Below are positions 12,769 to 25,136 of a DNA stretch of 64,000 nucleotides, piece after piece (the stretch's first letter is position 1; the number at the start of each line of letters is the position of its first letter). A program made the translations under genes and the position numbers. Source of the DNA: Cryptomeria japonica (Eukaryota; Streptophyta; Pinopsida; Cupressales; Cupressaceae); NCBI RefSeq assembly GCF_030272615.1, contig NC_081408.1, positions 612,379,673 through 612,443,672 on the forward strand, read 5' to 3'. The notes beneath the pieces were generated by a model. The model saw only the letters and a list, made by a program, of their open reading frames with translations, ran no database searches and had not been told where the DNA came from.

Positions 12769-15700
12769 ATGGCACCACGAAGAGATTTCACAGGGAAATT
12801 AAATTACCAGGAAAGAGTCATATGTGATGATTTCTTAGAACAATTAACTATGTCCACTAATGCGATAGCCAAAATGAAAGAATTAGTGCCCGAGGCTCCC
12901 CGTATGAGAATTGGTGACGGTTTGTATGATAAAGGGAACTGGTTAAGGGATTCATAGATAGGGATATCAGGTCTGGGACTCCTCAAAGTGGGATTTGGCC
13001 AAAGACATTCCCCTGCTCCAATGAATAGTATATGGGATTTAGATGTTGGAAAGCTCATAGTCCCTGGGGTTTTCATGGATGTAGACCTGTTAACCCAGAT
13101 TGCACATAACTATGATCCTGTGGCTAGGTGTGTTAGAAATGTAAATGGGGGAGCCTTAATAGAGATAAATGATGATGAGTTTAGGAAAGTGTTCAAACTA
13201 AGTGAGGTGTCAAATTATATAGAACCCATCAATTTTGAAATACTTGCACAGGTCTATAATGTGCAGAGAGATCACCTCAAGAGTGGCCCTTTGAAAGAAT
13301 TTTTTGTCAAAATAGGAGGATTGACTGTTGTAGGCCCTAAAACCATAGAACCCTTCTCTCTAAATTTGTTTACTTTGAAGGCTAAAGGGATGTATTGGTC
13401 CCTATGTCAGATTTTTGGGCAACATGTTGGAACAACCATACCAACCCACTATATGCTAATGATAGCACATATTTGAACCCATCTTTGGCAGTAACTTTTG
13501 ATTTTGCACCTTATATCACTGATGCCATTCATGAAGGGCTAATAGGGATAAAAAATGTTAAGGTAGACAAACCTTTTGGATGGTATTCTCTTCTTATGCA
13601 CATGTTTTTACTCAAAGGTGCTGATTATTTTGCTAAGGAAATGTACCTAGTTAAGGAAAAGGATGATGAGGAGATGCATGTTCAATTGTGGAGCATAATT
13701 TTGTCTTGGGATAGAGAGGATGCAAGTTACTTGAAGTTTGATAGATGTTTTGCATCTAGGCTTAGGATCCTCTTGTGCCCACAAAACCCTAGGATCCCTA
13801 AAGCTCTCTTAGAATTCCTTAGGCCTAAGGAATTCGGTGAAGATATGAAGATTGTTCACAACTGGGGCAATATATATTTATACCCTGTCTCTACTCTGTT
13901 CAAAGTTTATGGTTTCAGATGAACTCCATATTTGCTTCCCTATCAAGTCCCATTGAAGATAGGAATTGCAGAGGTCTCGAGGCAAATTAGAGGGTTGCAA
14001 GAGGCAGAATTAACAAATAGGGGGAAAGGAACAATTTCCCCAACTGTCACCGTTGCACATCAATTTGTAATCACCAAAGGTGGTTGGAAACATTTTGATG
14101 ATTTCTTTCAACCCTACAGGTTGTCTACTATAGTGTCAAGGTTTGCTGACCCTGAAGATTTATTTAATGGCATGTTCAAGAAGAGAGCCGTATGTAAAGG
14201 TAGAGCACACTAGTTCCATTTTCCTAAGGATTTAATCAGAAATGAATTCAATCGAGATGAACAGGAATTGAGAAAAGAAAAATGGATAGCATACAAAAGG
14301 GCTCTGGATTTTATCCACCAATTTGATAGTGGTTATGATCCTTTGTCTAGTTTTACTCCCTTTGAGGAAAAGACTAAATTCTTGATACTTTATTTTGAAG
14401 ACTTAATGCAAACCTTAAAGGAGAAGAGGGAAGCTATAATGAGAAATGACCCTGAAAAGGCTAAGTTGGTTTTAGCCAAGCCTGCCTTTGCTAAGTCCAT
14501 CCCTCGAGGTGAGTATGTGATGCACAAGAAGCCAAAGTACAATATGCTAGTGCCAGTCAGGGGTGAGTCTTCTACTTCCAAAGGGAAAAGAGCAATAGAA
14601 GATGTTGTTGACATCCAAGATTCCCCTAAAATGCAAAGGGTAGGAAAGGAGGTACAAAAAGGTGAGCCTTTATATTCTCCATCCCAGTCCCCAATCTATG
14701 TGGGAGATGAACATGCAATGACTGAGCAATTGTTGCAGCTAGGGAGTCTCAAGGAGATTGCCTACATTTATGAAGAAGTACAAGAAGGGATGCTTGAAGA
14801 GCCACCAAGTGCTGAAATGGACTTGAATGCAGATGAGTGTAAAGGAAAAGAGTTAGACCCTTCCATCAAATAGGCCAGTGAAGAGTTTCTGGCTGATAAT
14901 AATTTTGTTACAATAGGATCTTTCATGCAATTTTTTTGGAGGCAAAATATTGAACAATTTAAAGCAAAATGTGAGAAGAAGAAAATTGAACAGCCCCACA
15001 AAGATGCATCTATAGTGGAGGAAGAAGTAAAATAGGAAATGATGACAAAGTTCAAAACCATTACTCCTGAGCAGGGGAGAGAAATGGTAGCAAAGGCTGG
15101 TGTACTAATTCTCCTTGAGTGGGATATAGTAGATGCACTTGTGCTTGAAGCAGTAAGGAAAGAAACCAAGCCCTTGGAAGGAGTGACATTTAGCAAGGAC
15201 AATGTTGCTTTGGTCATGTGGTCCCTAAGGAGGGATGAGAGCAGAAGGAGGAAGGACACTTCAAAGTCTAGCTACCTTGGAGGTATGATTGTGAAAAGAG
15301 TGCATGACACAGGGGTAATAGAAGCTACCAGTATAATTCTGGAATCAACAAAATTCAGTGTAGCAGTAGCTGAGAAGAAAGCCAAGGAAAAGACTGATCT
15401 CCAGGTAAAACTAGAGACATTTCTAAAGGCTTATAGTGAGGCCAAAGGGGAGATAGCCAACAGGGATAGTATCATTGCCAAACTAAAGAATCAATTGGCA
15501 GGGCAATACCAGAGAGGTGAATCTTCTACCCTAATGATTTCCTCTTCTCCAGCAAGACCTCCACCCACCAATCCCATCATTGAATTTCCCCCTTCTCCAA
15601 TGACTTTTGGTTTTCAATCAACTGAGACCATACAAGATGAAATGGAAAATTTGAAGCAGGCTCAGGCCCTGTTTGCAAGCAAGTATGAGGAAAAGGTTAG

Positions 15701-16346
15701 GGGCACAATCTTGAAGTTTGCTGACACATTAGGGGCTTCTATTATGTACATTTATATGAAAAGAATTTTGGACATATTGATTGATCTGAATGAAGATAAG
15801 GCTACTCTGGAGCCAATTTTGAATAAGTGGATGCCTAGGGAGGTGGATTTGGAACTTATGTGTTCATCTTATGAAGAGGCAGAGGCTGATGCCAATATTA
15901 TATCCACTTGTGAGTTAGTGAAAAGCATGACCAGGTTAGCAGAAGGAAGAGCTGGTGTAGAGAGAAAGGTCAACTTGTGCAGAAAAGAATATGCTAACTA
16001 TAAGTTTGAACTGTTTCCTGGGGGTTTTGTTAGTTCAAATTAGTTGAAAGATAAACAGGTGTGGCTTGATGAATTAGGACATAACTTGTCCCAAAGGATA
16101 AATGAAGTCATCAATTCAGATGACACATCTTTATTTATCCAGACAATTGAAGAAATTGAGAAGGTGAAGTCACATTATGGTCTTTTGGAGGTAGAAGTTA
16201 AGAAAGTAAAAAACACGTGGAAAAGGTTGAATAAATTGAAGAAGAAAATTGTTGACTTCTCCTGGCCTGGTGATGATGTGTTCCAAGAGTGGAAAAACAA
16301 GCATGTGGTGCAAGAAGAAGAGGTTCAAGAAGATACTGCAGCATAA
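12769..16346 (+). pseudogene. Long decayed ORF, gymnosperm-type hypothetical protein
   Basis: A protein of roughly 1180 codons, now broken. It starts at ATG 12769. Frame 1 holds to about 12945, another frame to about 13020, then frame 1 again to about 13475, then one frame throughout 13480-16346. That last frame has in-frame stops at 13920, 14211, 14871, about 15033 and 16041. The N-terminal 400 residues look globular (IWDLDVGKL, EFFVKIGGL, VDKPFGWYSLLMHMFLLKGADYF). The middle is Lys/Glu/Pro-rich, and the C-terminal half is charged and probably coiled coil (about 15360-15500 and 16050-16340). I recall similar hypothetical proteins from conifers but cannot name a domain. It has no RT, integrase or protease motifs. 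It may be a multicopy element-borne ORF, given the repeat-rich leader. Confident it was coding; function unknown. Confidence 0.7.
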
Positions 16347-17519
16347 TAACAACTTCAAAGCCGTTAGGAATGAAATGATTATATTTTCTTTTCAGCGGGA
16401 ATCATGGTTGTAACAAACTTTTCCTAGGGAAGTCCGAAGCTTGTTTGCATCCATATCATCATAAATGGATACCAGGACATAGGGAAAAGAGATCACAAGA
16501 ATTTGTAAAGAAACTTTGCCAAAATTAATATATGGTCTTCTGGTTTTTTAGAAGGATCTCGAGTTATGTATGATTTTTTGAAAATGGATATTAATATGCA
16601 AATCAGAATATTTGGAGCTCATATCTTTATTGCCTTCTTGTATGCATTCATTGATTTACTGGTTTCTTTTGAATAATCTAGGGTTATTTAATTGAATAGG
16701 GATTGCAAGGCAATCTTACATATATGTTTTGGGCTTTTCTCTTCAGGAGTGGAATTAAATATACATGAAATAATCTTTGTTAGTAAATCAATTGTTTGTT
16801 GCTTTTGAATTTGATAAACAGTTTTAGCTTAAAGGGAAAGAACTTATATGTATGTCAGGTATGTATTAGGTTAATGAAATCCGAAGTGATGAGATGTATG
16901 AGAATGTCCAGATTTGGAACTCTTGTTTAATTTGGGTGACTCTGTAGCTTGGATAAGGCACTGATATCAGTTTTGGAGTTCTTTCTATCTTTCTTGGGGT
17001 CAAGACTGAAAATGAGCGCATATTTTGTTTTAATGTTTCAGTATTATTGAGATGATGAGGTTGATAGGTTTTTAGCAGTGGTTTTATGTGAACCTCATAT
17101 TAAAATTGTGAAAGTATTCACAAGAGGTATACCCACCTGAGCTTTGGATAAGCTTAAAGTGTAAAAGGTTTTGTAGAAACCTTGTTCTATGTGTTTTGGA
17201 ATTCTATTTTCTTGTTGTTGTCTCCATATGCAACAAAGGTTTCAAAATTTTCTTACAGAGGGGATTGGGGAAATCAGAATTTGGGAACAACAGGGTGATA
17301 AGGAGTGTTGTTTGGAAGTTAGTTATTGATGAGTCCTTGTTCATCTAAAATGTTGAAATTCCAAAGAGATTGCCTTGGAAGTGAACTTAGTGGAATGAGT
17401 ACTTGTGTAGAGTTTGTGAAGAAGTTTTGAGCCCATTGTTCTGAAATATGTTCAATGGGCATTGAGATGTTTACATGTTGCTAAGAGTTGAACCTTTACC
17501 TCTGCAACACCCTTACCAA
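16347..17519. other. No gene seen
   Basis: AT-rich sequence after the decayed ORF. I looked for an LTR matching sequence upstream of 11244 and found none. No coding frame is supported. Confidence 0.4.
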
Positions 17520-19092
17520 CCTATGAGAAAGGGCTCCAATGAAATTATTGGCACCCTTATGAAAAGATATCGGATATCATATATTATCCAATATCTGATA
17601 CTTGGTCCACACAAAAGAGGATAGTGGGCCATTTTGAGCATTTCAATAGTCCCCACATTCTTTTTGCAGGTGACAAACACATGTTTTCATACAAACAAAC
17701 AAAATTTTTCTCTTTTGAGAATCTTTGACACAAATTTGCACGAGGCTTCACTAGCTAGGCAATATTATATCACATGCATTCATATTGGGGGGTTTAATAT
17801 CCCAAAAATGAGGGTGCAATATATTACCTATTGGTTAAAACAAGGGGGTTTTTAATTCCGACTATGAAAAAATACAATATTTGGTGAAAATAGGGAGGCT
17901 TTTAATTCAGGCTATGCATTTGGGAGGGGCTAACAAAAAAAGGAGTTTAGGGCAATATTTTTTGAAAATAGAGGGATTTTTTAGTATTCCATGAACGCAC
18001 GTGCTATAACATATGCTCACTAAGTGAAGCCCTCATACAAATTTGTCATTACAATCATTTTTTAGCATCTTTGTGGAGATATAATGGGGAGCATTAGTCG
18101 TTGAAAACAAAAACATAAAAGAAAACATGATGTTGGATTTGGAAATGAAAATCTGGGAATTGAAAGTGAAAATGTTGGAATTGACATTGAAGGTGAAAAT
18201 GTTGAACCAAGTGAACATTATGTATCACAAAATTACATGAGAATAAATACCCTCACATGGCAGAAAGACAAATTCCAAACTCAATACCTTCAAGAACCCC
18301 GAAATGGTTACTTGAAATTGATGAAAACATTATAGACAATATTGAAGGCAAGAGGTCAACATGAACTGTTCGATTGTGGGCTACACAACTTTTCAACCAA
18401 TAGAAATAACACATTGACCAAGCGATGCCTATTTTTTGTACAATTGTTAAAGATGCAAAAGATGAGACCTTTGCTATCCAAATTAAAAATTTGGTGAACA
18501 AGAAGATGGAGGAAAATTATATTATTGTCAAAATAAAATTTAATACTCTCAATTCTATTGGAAATAATAGCAAGGAAAAACATAAGAGAGAGATTCTCAA
18601 AGAGTGATTACAACCTCCTTAGTAAGCCATCATCTAAGAAAGTCTTTCTTTATGAAACAAACTTATGTTGATTTCAACATAAATCGTAAAACTTTGGGTA
18701 GAGAACTTGCAAGAAGAGAAAGACTCGACGATCCTCTTCAAAATGATACATTGGCTTTTAGTGGGAGGCTTCCACATGTTGATAAGAAACTAACCGATAA
18801 TATAAAGGAGGAAATTAAAAAAATTTGGCACTCTAATTTTAGAGTATCACCCAATGCAAATGATGTTTTAAAGTTACAAATTGGGAATCCATACCGCACA
18901 TCACATCCTAAATATTTCTTGGAATCAAGCCAAACAATTTTTTTCAATTATTTTTGTGAAACACATCTTTGCAAAATTCACAAAGGGCTTTTGAGCCTCT
19001 AAAACCATTTTATCGTGTATCTCTTAAGATTCATAATAATTGTTGTTGTAAATACCATGTGGAGTTTTCAATGTACCATGAACTATTATGCT
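17520..19092 (+). repeat. Left inverted arm
   Basis: Matches 20168-21790 on the opposite strand, with divergence and an internal deletion of about 60 codons near 18130. Homology ends at TACCATGAACTAT near 19085, the counterpart of ATAGTTCATGGTA near 20177. Confidence 0.75.
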
Positions 19093-20160
19093 ATATTCGT
19101 TCTACTTTGCATTCTACTGAAATGTTGCAGGAGTGTGGTGCAATGCAACTTCCAAGATCATTGAGGGACTTGCTAGATCTATGTTTATGTCCTAGAGAAG
19201 TTGGTTGCCTTTTCTATAGAAATGATTGTTTAAATGTGAAGTTCTCACAATGTGGTGGCTTGTCAAAGTTTGTTTTGAGTTTTCATGAGGGCATCAAACA
19301 TGAATTTGGAAAGAATATTGTTGAGAAAAAGAGATATGAGATGGTCAAATATACTTTGAAGAGTGGAGGTGAATGTTCTAGATACAAGATGGTTACAAAA
19401 GAATGAAGTGTTGCTGATTTTATTTCAGATTTTAAGGAAAATCTTTTCTACAAGAATGTAGGCATATCCATAGGTCTCAGTGGTTAGATCAAAAATTTAG
19501 GATGTAAGAACTCTTTCTTGATTGGCACTATTATATCAGTGGTCGATTTTGCTGAAAACTACACATTGCAACCACAAAATGAGGTACAAGCTCAATATTA
19601 CAATTCCATTCAGATTGATATTTTATCCACATGACATATAGGCATATCCCTAATAGTAAAAAATAGGGTGGGAAGATAATCATGGAGTATCATTTTTATA
19701 CGAGTGATGAAAGATCTCACTCCTCTGAGTATGTACAATATTGTTTTGAGACTTTTTTTGAGTTCTTGTAGGAAAATGATATTGTGGTGGGTTGACATCT
19801 CATTTGGTAAGATGACTGCATGGGTCAATTCAAGAATTCTTGTATGTTTTATTGGTTGAGTAGAATGCATGCAAAGAGGGGTGTACCTCATATTTAGAGT
19901 TTTTTTGAAGCTAGGCATTGGAAAGGGGAGCATGATGGAGAAGGTGAATGTTTGAAGAGAGCTCTATTTAAGGAGCAATTGAGGATTTTAGGTCCTAAAT
20001 TATGTGATGCGCATTCTATTGTTTATTGGTGTAGTTAAACAATGTCACAAGGAGGGACACTTGATTCAACAGTGCACAAATTCTTTTGGTTGGTTGAGGA
20101 GAGCATAGTAGGACACAGATTGGATTGTCAAACAATCAAAGATTCTTCAAAGATGCATTC
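18087..20160 (+). pseudogene. Transposase-like gene, left copy with core domain
   Basis: Broken reading frame on the plus strand. It starts near 18087 (stop after six codons) and includes PSRTPKWLLEI near 18290, LNSIGNNSKEK near 18548 and LDDPLQN...GRLPHVDKKLTDN near 18725-18800. The PRSLRDLLDLCLC stretch is near 19150, then come VVDFAENYTL...NEVQAQYYNS (19540-19605) and FFEARHWKGEHDGEGE with LKRAL (19898-19960). The DFxENY and HGKG-x-DG patterns resemble transposase-like hypothetical proteins found widely in eukaryotes. The first Asp of DFAENY may be catalytic. Superfamily not assigned. Several stops and frameshifts make it inactive. Confidence 0.6.
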
Positions 20161-20167
20161 ATTTTGA

Positions 20168-21790
20168 AGCTCAAATAGTTCATGGTAAATTAAAAAATCC
20201 ACATGGTATTTGCAACAACAAGTATTAGAAATCATAAGAGTTACACAATAAAATGGGTTCAAAGATTCAAAAGCCCTTTATGAGATTTGCAAAGTTGGAT
20301 TTGTTCCATAATTTTTTTTGAACAACATTGTTTGGATTGATTCCAAGAAATGTTTAGGATATGGTGTGTGGTCTTGATTGCCTATTCTTAACTTTAAAAT
20401 ATCCTTTACATTGGGTGATAATCTAGAGTTAGAATGCCAATATTGCTGAATTTCCTCATTTACATTGTCGGTCAACTTCATATCAACATGTGGAAGCCTC
20501 CCACCAAAAGCCCATGTATTATTTTGAAGAGGATCATCAAGTCTTTCTCTTCTTTCAAGTGCTCTATCCAAAGTTTTATGATTTATGATGAAATAAACAC
20601 AAGTTTGTCCCATAAAGCGAGCCTTTCTCAAATGATGGTTTACTAAGGAGGTTGTAATAACTCTCTGAGAAAATCTCTTATCCTTTTCCTTTCTATTATT
20701 TCCAATAGAATTGAGAGCATTAAAATGATTTTTGACAATAATAGAATTTTTCTCTATTTTCTTGTTCACACAAATCTTCAATTTGGCTAGCAAAGATCTC
20801 ATATTTTGCATCTTTAGCAATTTTACAAAAAGTTGGCATTTCTTAGTCAATGTCTTATTGCTAAAGTATTCATTGAAAAGTTGCATAGCCCACAATTGAA
20901 CCATTTGTGCTGACCTCTTGCCTTCGAGTTTGTCTATAATATTCTCAATAATTTCAAGTAACCATTTTGGGGTTCTTGAAGGTCTTGAAATTGGAATTTG
21001 TCTTTCTTCCACACAAGAGTCTTCATTTCCCATGTAATTTGGTGATACATAATGTTCACTTAGTTCAACTTTTTCACCTTCAATGTTAATTCCAACATTT
21101 TCACTTTCAATGTTAACATTGTTATATTTAATTTGATGTTGAACATTTTGAGTATAAATCCCCACATTTTCATTTCCAAATCCAATATCATGTCAAACTT
21201 TTTTGAATATCAATTTCAACATTTTCATTCCCAATTTGAACATGGTGTTCAACATTTTCAATATCAATCTCTACATTTTCATTTTCATTTTCAATATCAT
21301 GCTCAAAATTGGCATATTTAATTTCTTCTTCACTTGAACTAACACTTACAGGTGGAGCAGAGGCCTCACCAACAATATTTGACATACCTTTTTTTCTTGT
21401 CCTATGACTTTCTCTATCTCTTTGTCTATATGATTCAATTTGGTCTTTCGAAAGTTTTCTTTTATGTTTTGTCTTTCGACAATTGCTGCTATCCATTATA
21501 CCTCCACAAAGATACTAAAAAATGATTTCTAATGACAAATTTGTGCCAAAGATGCTTAAAAAAGATTTTTTTTGTCTTTTACTATCTAAAAGCCCCTATT
21601 TGTCATTTGCAAAAAGAATGTAGGGACTGTTAGAATGCTCAAAATGGCCCATAGTCCTCTTTTGTGGGGCTCTGATATCAGATAACATATATTATCAAAT
21701 ATCCAATCATGTTGAATATAGGATATTATCTTATATTTGAAATCTTTTCATAAGGGCATCAATAGTTTTGTTGGCACCCTTTCTCAAAGG
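20168..21790 (-). repeat. Right inverted arm
   Basis: Inverted, better preserved copy of 17520-19092. It contains terminal and subterminal sequence, then the 5' half of the transposase-like gene, and stops before the core domain. Confidence 0.75.
20278..21496 (-). pseudogene. Transposase-like gene, right copy (5' half only)
   Basis: Minus strand. A start at 21496 opens 102 codons with a basic N-terminus (KTKHKRKLSKDQIESYRQR) followed by an acidic, Asn-rich repeat of (V/N)(E/G)I(D/N)IE(N/G)ENVE type. A shift near 21180 leads into 295 codons (21165-20278) that match the left copy: PSRTPKWLLEIIENIID, LNSIGNNRKEKDK, LDDPLQNNTWAFGGRLPHVD, HPK/YPKHFLESIQT. It ends where the left gene would continue into its DFAENY core, so it lacks the presumed catalytic part. 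It could still make a DNA-binding fragment if transcribed. That is inference. Confidence 0.6.
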
Positions 21791-21824
21791 TATCAGATAT
21801 CAAATAATATTCGATATCTGATAC

Positions 21825-21828
<4 letters not shown>

Positions 21829-21887
<59 letters not shown>
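21829..21887 (+). repeat. (GA)n microsatellite
   Basis: About 29 perfect GA dinucleotides next to the right end of the inverted-arm element, after the palindromic words TATCAGATATC and GATATCTGATACC. Confidence 0.95.
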
Positions 21888-21889
<2 letters not shown>

Positions 21890-23029
21890 CATATAAGTGT
21901 ATAAGGTGTTAGGAATAGCATGAGAGATAGACCTGTAGCTAGAGGGAAAGAGTGTCCAAATGGGAGATTATATAAGAGATCTAGGGAAACATAGTTTATT
22001 TAATATAAAATGTTATATTGGGATGTATATATAAGTTTAAATTAATATACATATATTAATATCATTAATTATATATCATATTATATGTATTAGTAATATA
22101 TATAAATATTTATATATTAAATAAAATATATAAAATAATATTATACATAATTGTAATATATTATATACTGTAACATAATATATATTATATATTATATTTA
22201 TAGAAATAAACTAACAAGAATTGGATATCAGATAATATTGGATATCTGTTACCTATAGATATATTCGATATTTGTTACCTCTGACAAAAAATTGTACCCT
22301 TAGGATTTACCTCAGGATTGATTTGGGATTTGGCTAGGACATGCCAAACCTAGAAAGTCAACACAAAAAACATGTTTAAGAGTTTTCCTTTCTTTTCTAG
22401 ACTTCGCCAATATGGCTGACAACTTTTTTTTACCCTAAATTGATGGGACAAAAAGGGTTTTTTAAGGAGATTCTCATCTTTTCACCAATATAAATTATGC
22501 ATCATTTTGAATTTAATAAAATTATTAATAATTTTCTATTTGAATTATGACAAAAGTCCTGATTGAAAAATATCTATTGATAACTTTCAAATGCTATCAC
22601 ATTTTTTGAATTTGAACCATGTATCACATTCTATGATTCACATACTATGAAATTGAAAAAAAAATGAATTTCATAATTTTTTGACCAAGTTATGGTGGTC
22701 AAACATACGAGTTTTTTATATTTTTAAAAATTTGTAGTAAAAAATTCATAATTAATTATTTACTTCAAAAATAATTACAAAAAAAGATGTGTCACATCGA
22801 GGCATGAGTATACATGCTCGAAACTAGACACGTTCCTTTTATAGGTCTTATATAGGGTATACATTCTCAAAACCAAACCTAACTCTTAAACGAGATGTTC
22901 CTAAAACCAAAAATATTTATTTTTCAATTGCATATATCTTATACAAGTTGTTACATACTTCAAACCAGACCTAACTCTTAGACGAGATGCTTAACTCCTG
23001 AAACTAGATGACGACATAGGCAATAGGAT
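21888..23029. other. AT-rich non-coding stretch
   Basis: Includes a (TA)-rich block at about 22000-22205 and another GGATATCAGATAATATTGG word pair near 22224, similar to the subterminal words of the neighbouring element. No gene seen. Confidence 0.5.
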
Positions 23030-23375
23030 GAGTTGACTAGCATAATACAACCTATTAGACTATCCAGATCTTCCCTTTTCAACTTATTTAAGGTAGGTTG
23101 ACTAGCATAACATAAATTTCTATACTATTCAACCCTCCTTGTACAACATTTTTGGGATGAGTGGAATTCACATAACACAACTTGCTAGACTATTCCAACT
23201 CTCTCTTCTCTACATGAATTACACAACATAACACAACTTGTTGTCCTATGGATATTCATAGTCCTGTGGATCACCTAGCATAACACAAATTGATAGCCTA
23301 TGGATTCTACATGATCTTTCTTGCTTCTCTTCTCATGGATCACCTAGCATAATGCAACTTGCTATCCTATGGTAT
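23030..23375 (+). repeat. Degenerate tandem repeat, about 50-70 bp unit
   Basis: The phrase (C)TAGCATAA(C/T)(A/G)CAACTT(G)CTA, followed by CTAT and variable C/T-rich sequence, recurs near 23038, 23102, 23171, 23224, 23276 and 23347. Confidence 0.65.
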
Positions 23376-23679
23376 CCACGTCCTTTCCTTTCTCCTTCTC
23401 ATGAACCCATAGCTTTTCTACTTATTAGATCATGGTTCATGACTTGATGCATGCTCTTTATCTTTTTATTTGACCACTTGTGTTCTTGTAATATCATTTT
23501 GAGAATGAGATTAGTGCCTGAGATATTTTGAGTATCAAGGTCTCTACAACTAGTTGACTTGGAGCTTTTTGTTTTTCATACTAACCCCTTGTATTGTGAG
23601 TCTTTTATATTTGTTTGCCTTTGTTTGGATTTTTTGTCTTTGTCTTGTTTTGGGTGTCCTTGCATGTGATTGTGCGAGT

Positions 23680-24990
23680 TAAGATCCTAAGATTGGGGGC
23701 TTGGTTACTCAAAATTAATGATCATGTCTTATCTCCTTGTGATTTTGCTCCTAGTTGATCCCCTCTATCTCTCTTCCTCATCTTTCTACTTTATCTTGAG
23801 TATTTGCATAGGCTCATACTGCTGTTAAAGTGGGGACTTAATGTAGCATTGTAAATTGTAACCAATACAATTCACACCTCATATTTGTGCTCCCACTTTA
23901 GTGTGACCTATCTTCACTCACCTTAGGTTTGTTTTGGATCCATTACTTTGGATCTGATGTCACTTGTTTACATGGCTAGTGGACTCCATCCCACAATTGT
24001 GTCCCCCTTATTTATTGGTTGTTTATCCTATTTCTAGAGGATGAGGATGTTATCGTGCCCTTGTCTAGACCCCCCATAATCAAGACCCATTTTAAATATG
24101 GGTGACCTCTCCTCCTTCCCAATGGATTTTTGTCCCCGTGCCTCAATGTGACCATTGGAGGTCAGCCTAATCAGTACGTTACCTAGGGAACCCTATATAA
24201 AGACATCCTATAAATTTATTTTCACCTATAAGAAATTACAAAGACTCTACTTGACACCATCCATGACATTCAAGCATTCATCATCAAGCATTTTTCAGGC
24301 ATTCATGAAAAAATTTCATCCTTTAATCATTATGGAGCAAAGTTACATCAATCTTCATGCAAGTATGTGCGTTTGATTAGGTCTTTCATGTTCATGTGCT
24401 TGTCATATTTTTACATTCAACATTTGTAATCATATCAAAAGAGCATTGCATCATCAATCTTTTCATCAATCATTAAAGATTTAAAGTATATCTCCTAGCA
24501 TTTACCTCAACATTTACATTATTCAACTCAAGGTTAATTCCTAAACTGAGGGTTGACCGAAGGAAAACCCCTATAGGTCAAACTCCTATCCACAACCCTT
24601 TTCCTCTCTTTCTGTTTGTAGGGAATTGACTTAAGAGTTGTACTCAGAGATTTCGACAGAGTTGGCAATGACAAATTGGTTTAGATTTCGATGGACTGAA
24701 AAGTGGAGGACCAAAGCGACACACCTTCTTGGTCCCAAAAATTCAGCTCGGGCTTCTAACAATGAATCTAGTGCATCTCCTTGATTTGGAACAAATCCTA
24801 CTTGTTTTTATCGGAGTTAAAAGACTAGGCCGAAGGGCAACCCACCTTTTCGATCCCAAAAAATCAGTCCAAACTTTTAGGAACAAGTTTTGATCTTATT
24901 CTTCTACGCAAATTCATGTTTGTGGTTATGTCTGTTATAATTTTTTCATTTCAATTATCCATTGTTTTATCCTAAGATTTGCTATTTACG
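23680..24990 (+). mobile_element. Relic 3' end of a gypsy/TR-GAG-like element (3' UTR plus LTR)
   Basis: TAAGATCCTAAGATTGGGGG (23681) and TTAAAGTGGGGACTTAATG before TGTAGCATT (23842) match the end of the element at 52006-59822, where TAAGATCCTTAG, GGGGGCTTGGT, AAAGTGGGGGCTAAA and TGTAGCGTCC occur in the same order. The LTR-like part continues with TATATAAA at 24194, repeated CAAGCATT(C) words, and GGTTAATTCC...GGGTTGACC...AAAACCCCTA (24531-24575), again as in that LTR. No coding remains, and the right limit is not clear. Confidence 0.6.
24194..24201 (+). promoter_or_regulatory. TATA box of relic LTR
   Basis: TATATAAA, in the position equivalent to TATATAAG in the LTRs at 52389 and 58947. Confidence 0.45.
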
Positions 24991-25136
24991 CCAAGTTTCA
25001 ACTAGGAAGGGAGAGACAAACATCCAAGTGAGTCAAATTAGTATTTCAGTCCATTTTCTGATTGAATTGTGGCTAGATCTAATTGGATTCACTATCTTTT
25101 TTTATTTAATGGACAATTTGGTTAATTAGTGGTTTT

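Larger units (their letters stand above)
17520..21790. mobile_element. DNA-transposon-like element with two long inverted arms
   Basis: The ends are inverted copies. The left reads CTATGAGAAAGGG...CCCTTATGAAAAG, then TTTTGAGCATT and CACATTCTTTTTGCA. The right end carries the same words on the minus strand (CTTTTCATAAGGGC at 21744, ATGCTCAAAATGG near 21633, AAAAAGAATGTAGGG near 21611). Each arm extends inward through the 5' half of a transposase-like gene, so the arms are about 1.6 kb and meet around a unique core of about 1.1 kb (19093-20167). Subterminal words of the GGATATC/CAGATAT type recur at both ends. No clear target duplication was identified and the exact outer ends are uncertain. 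Confidence 0.75.
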
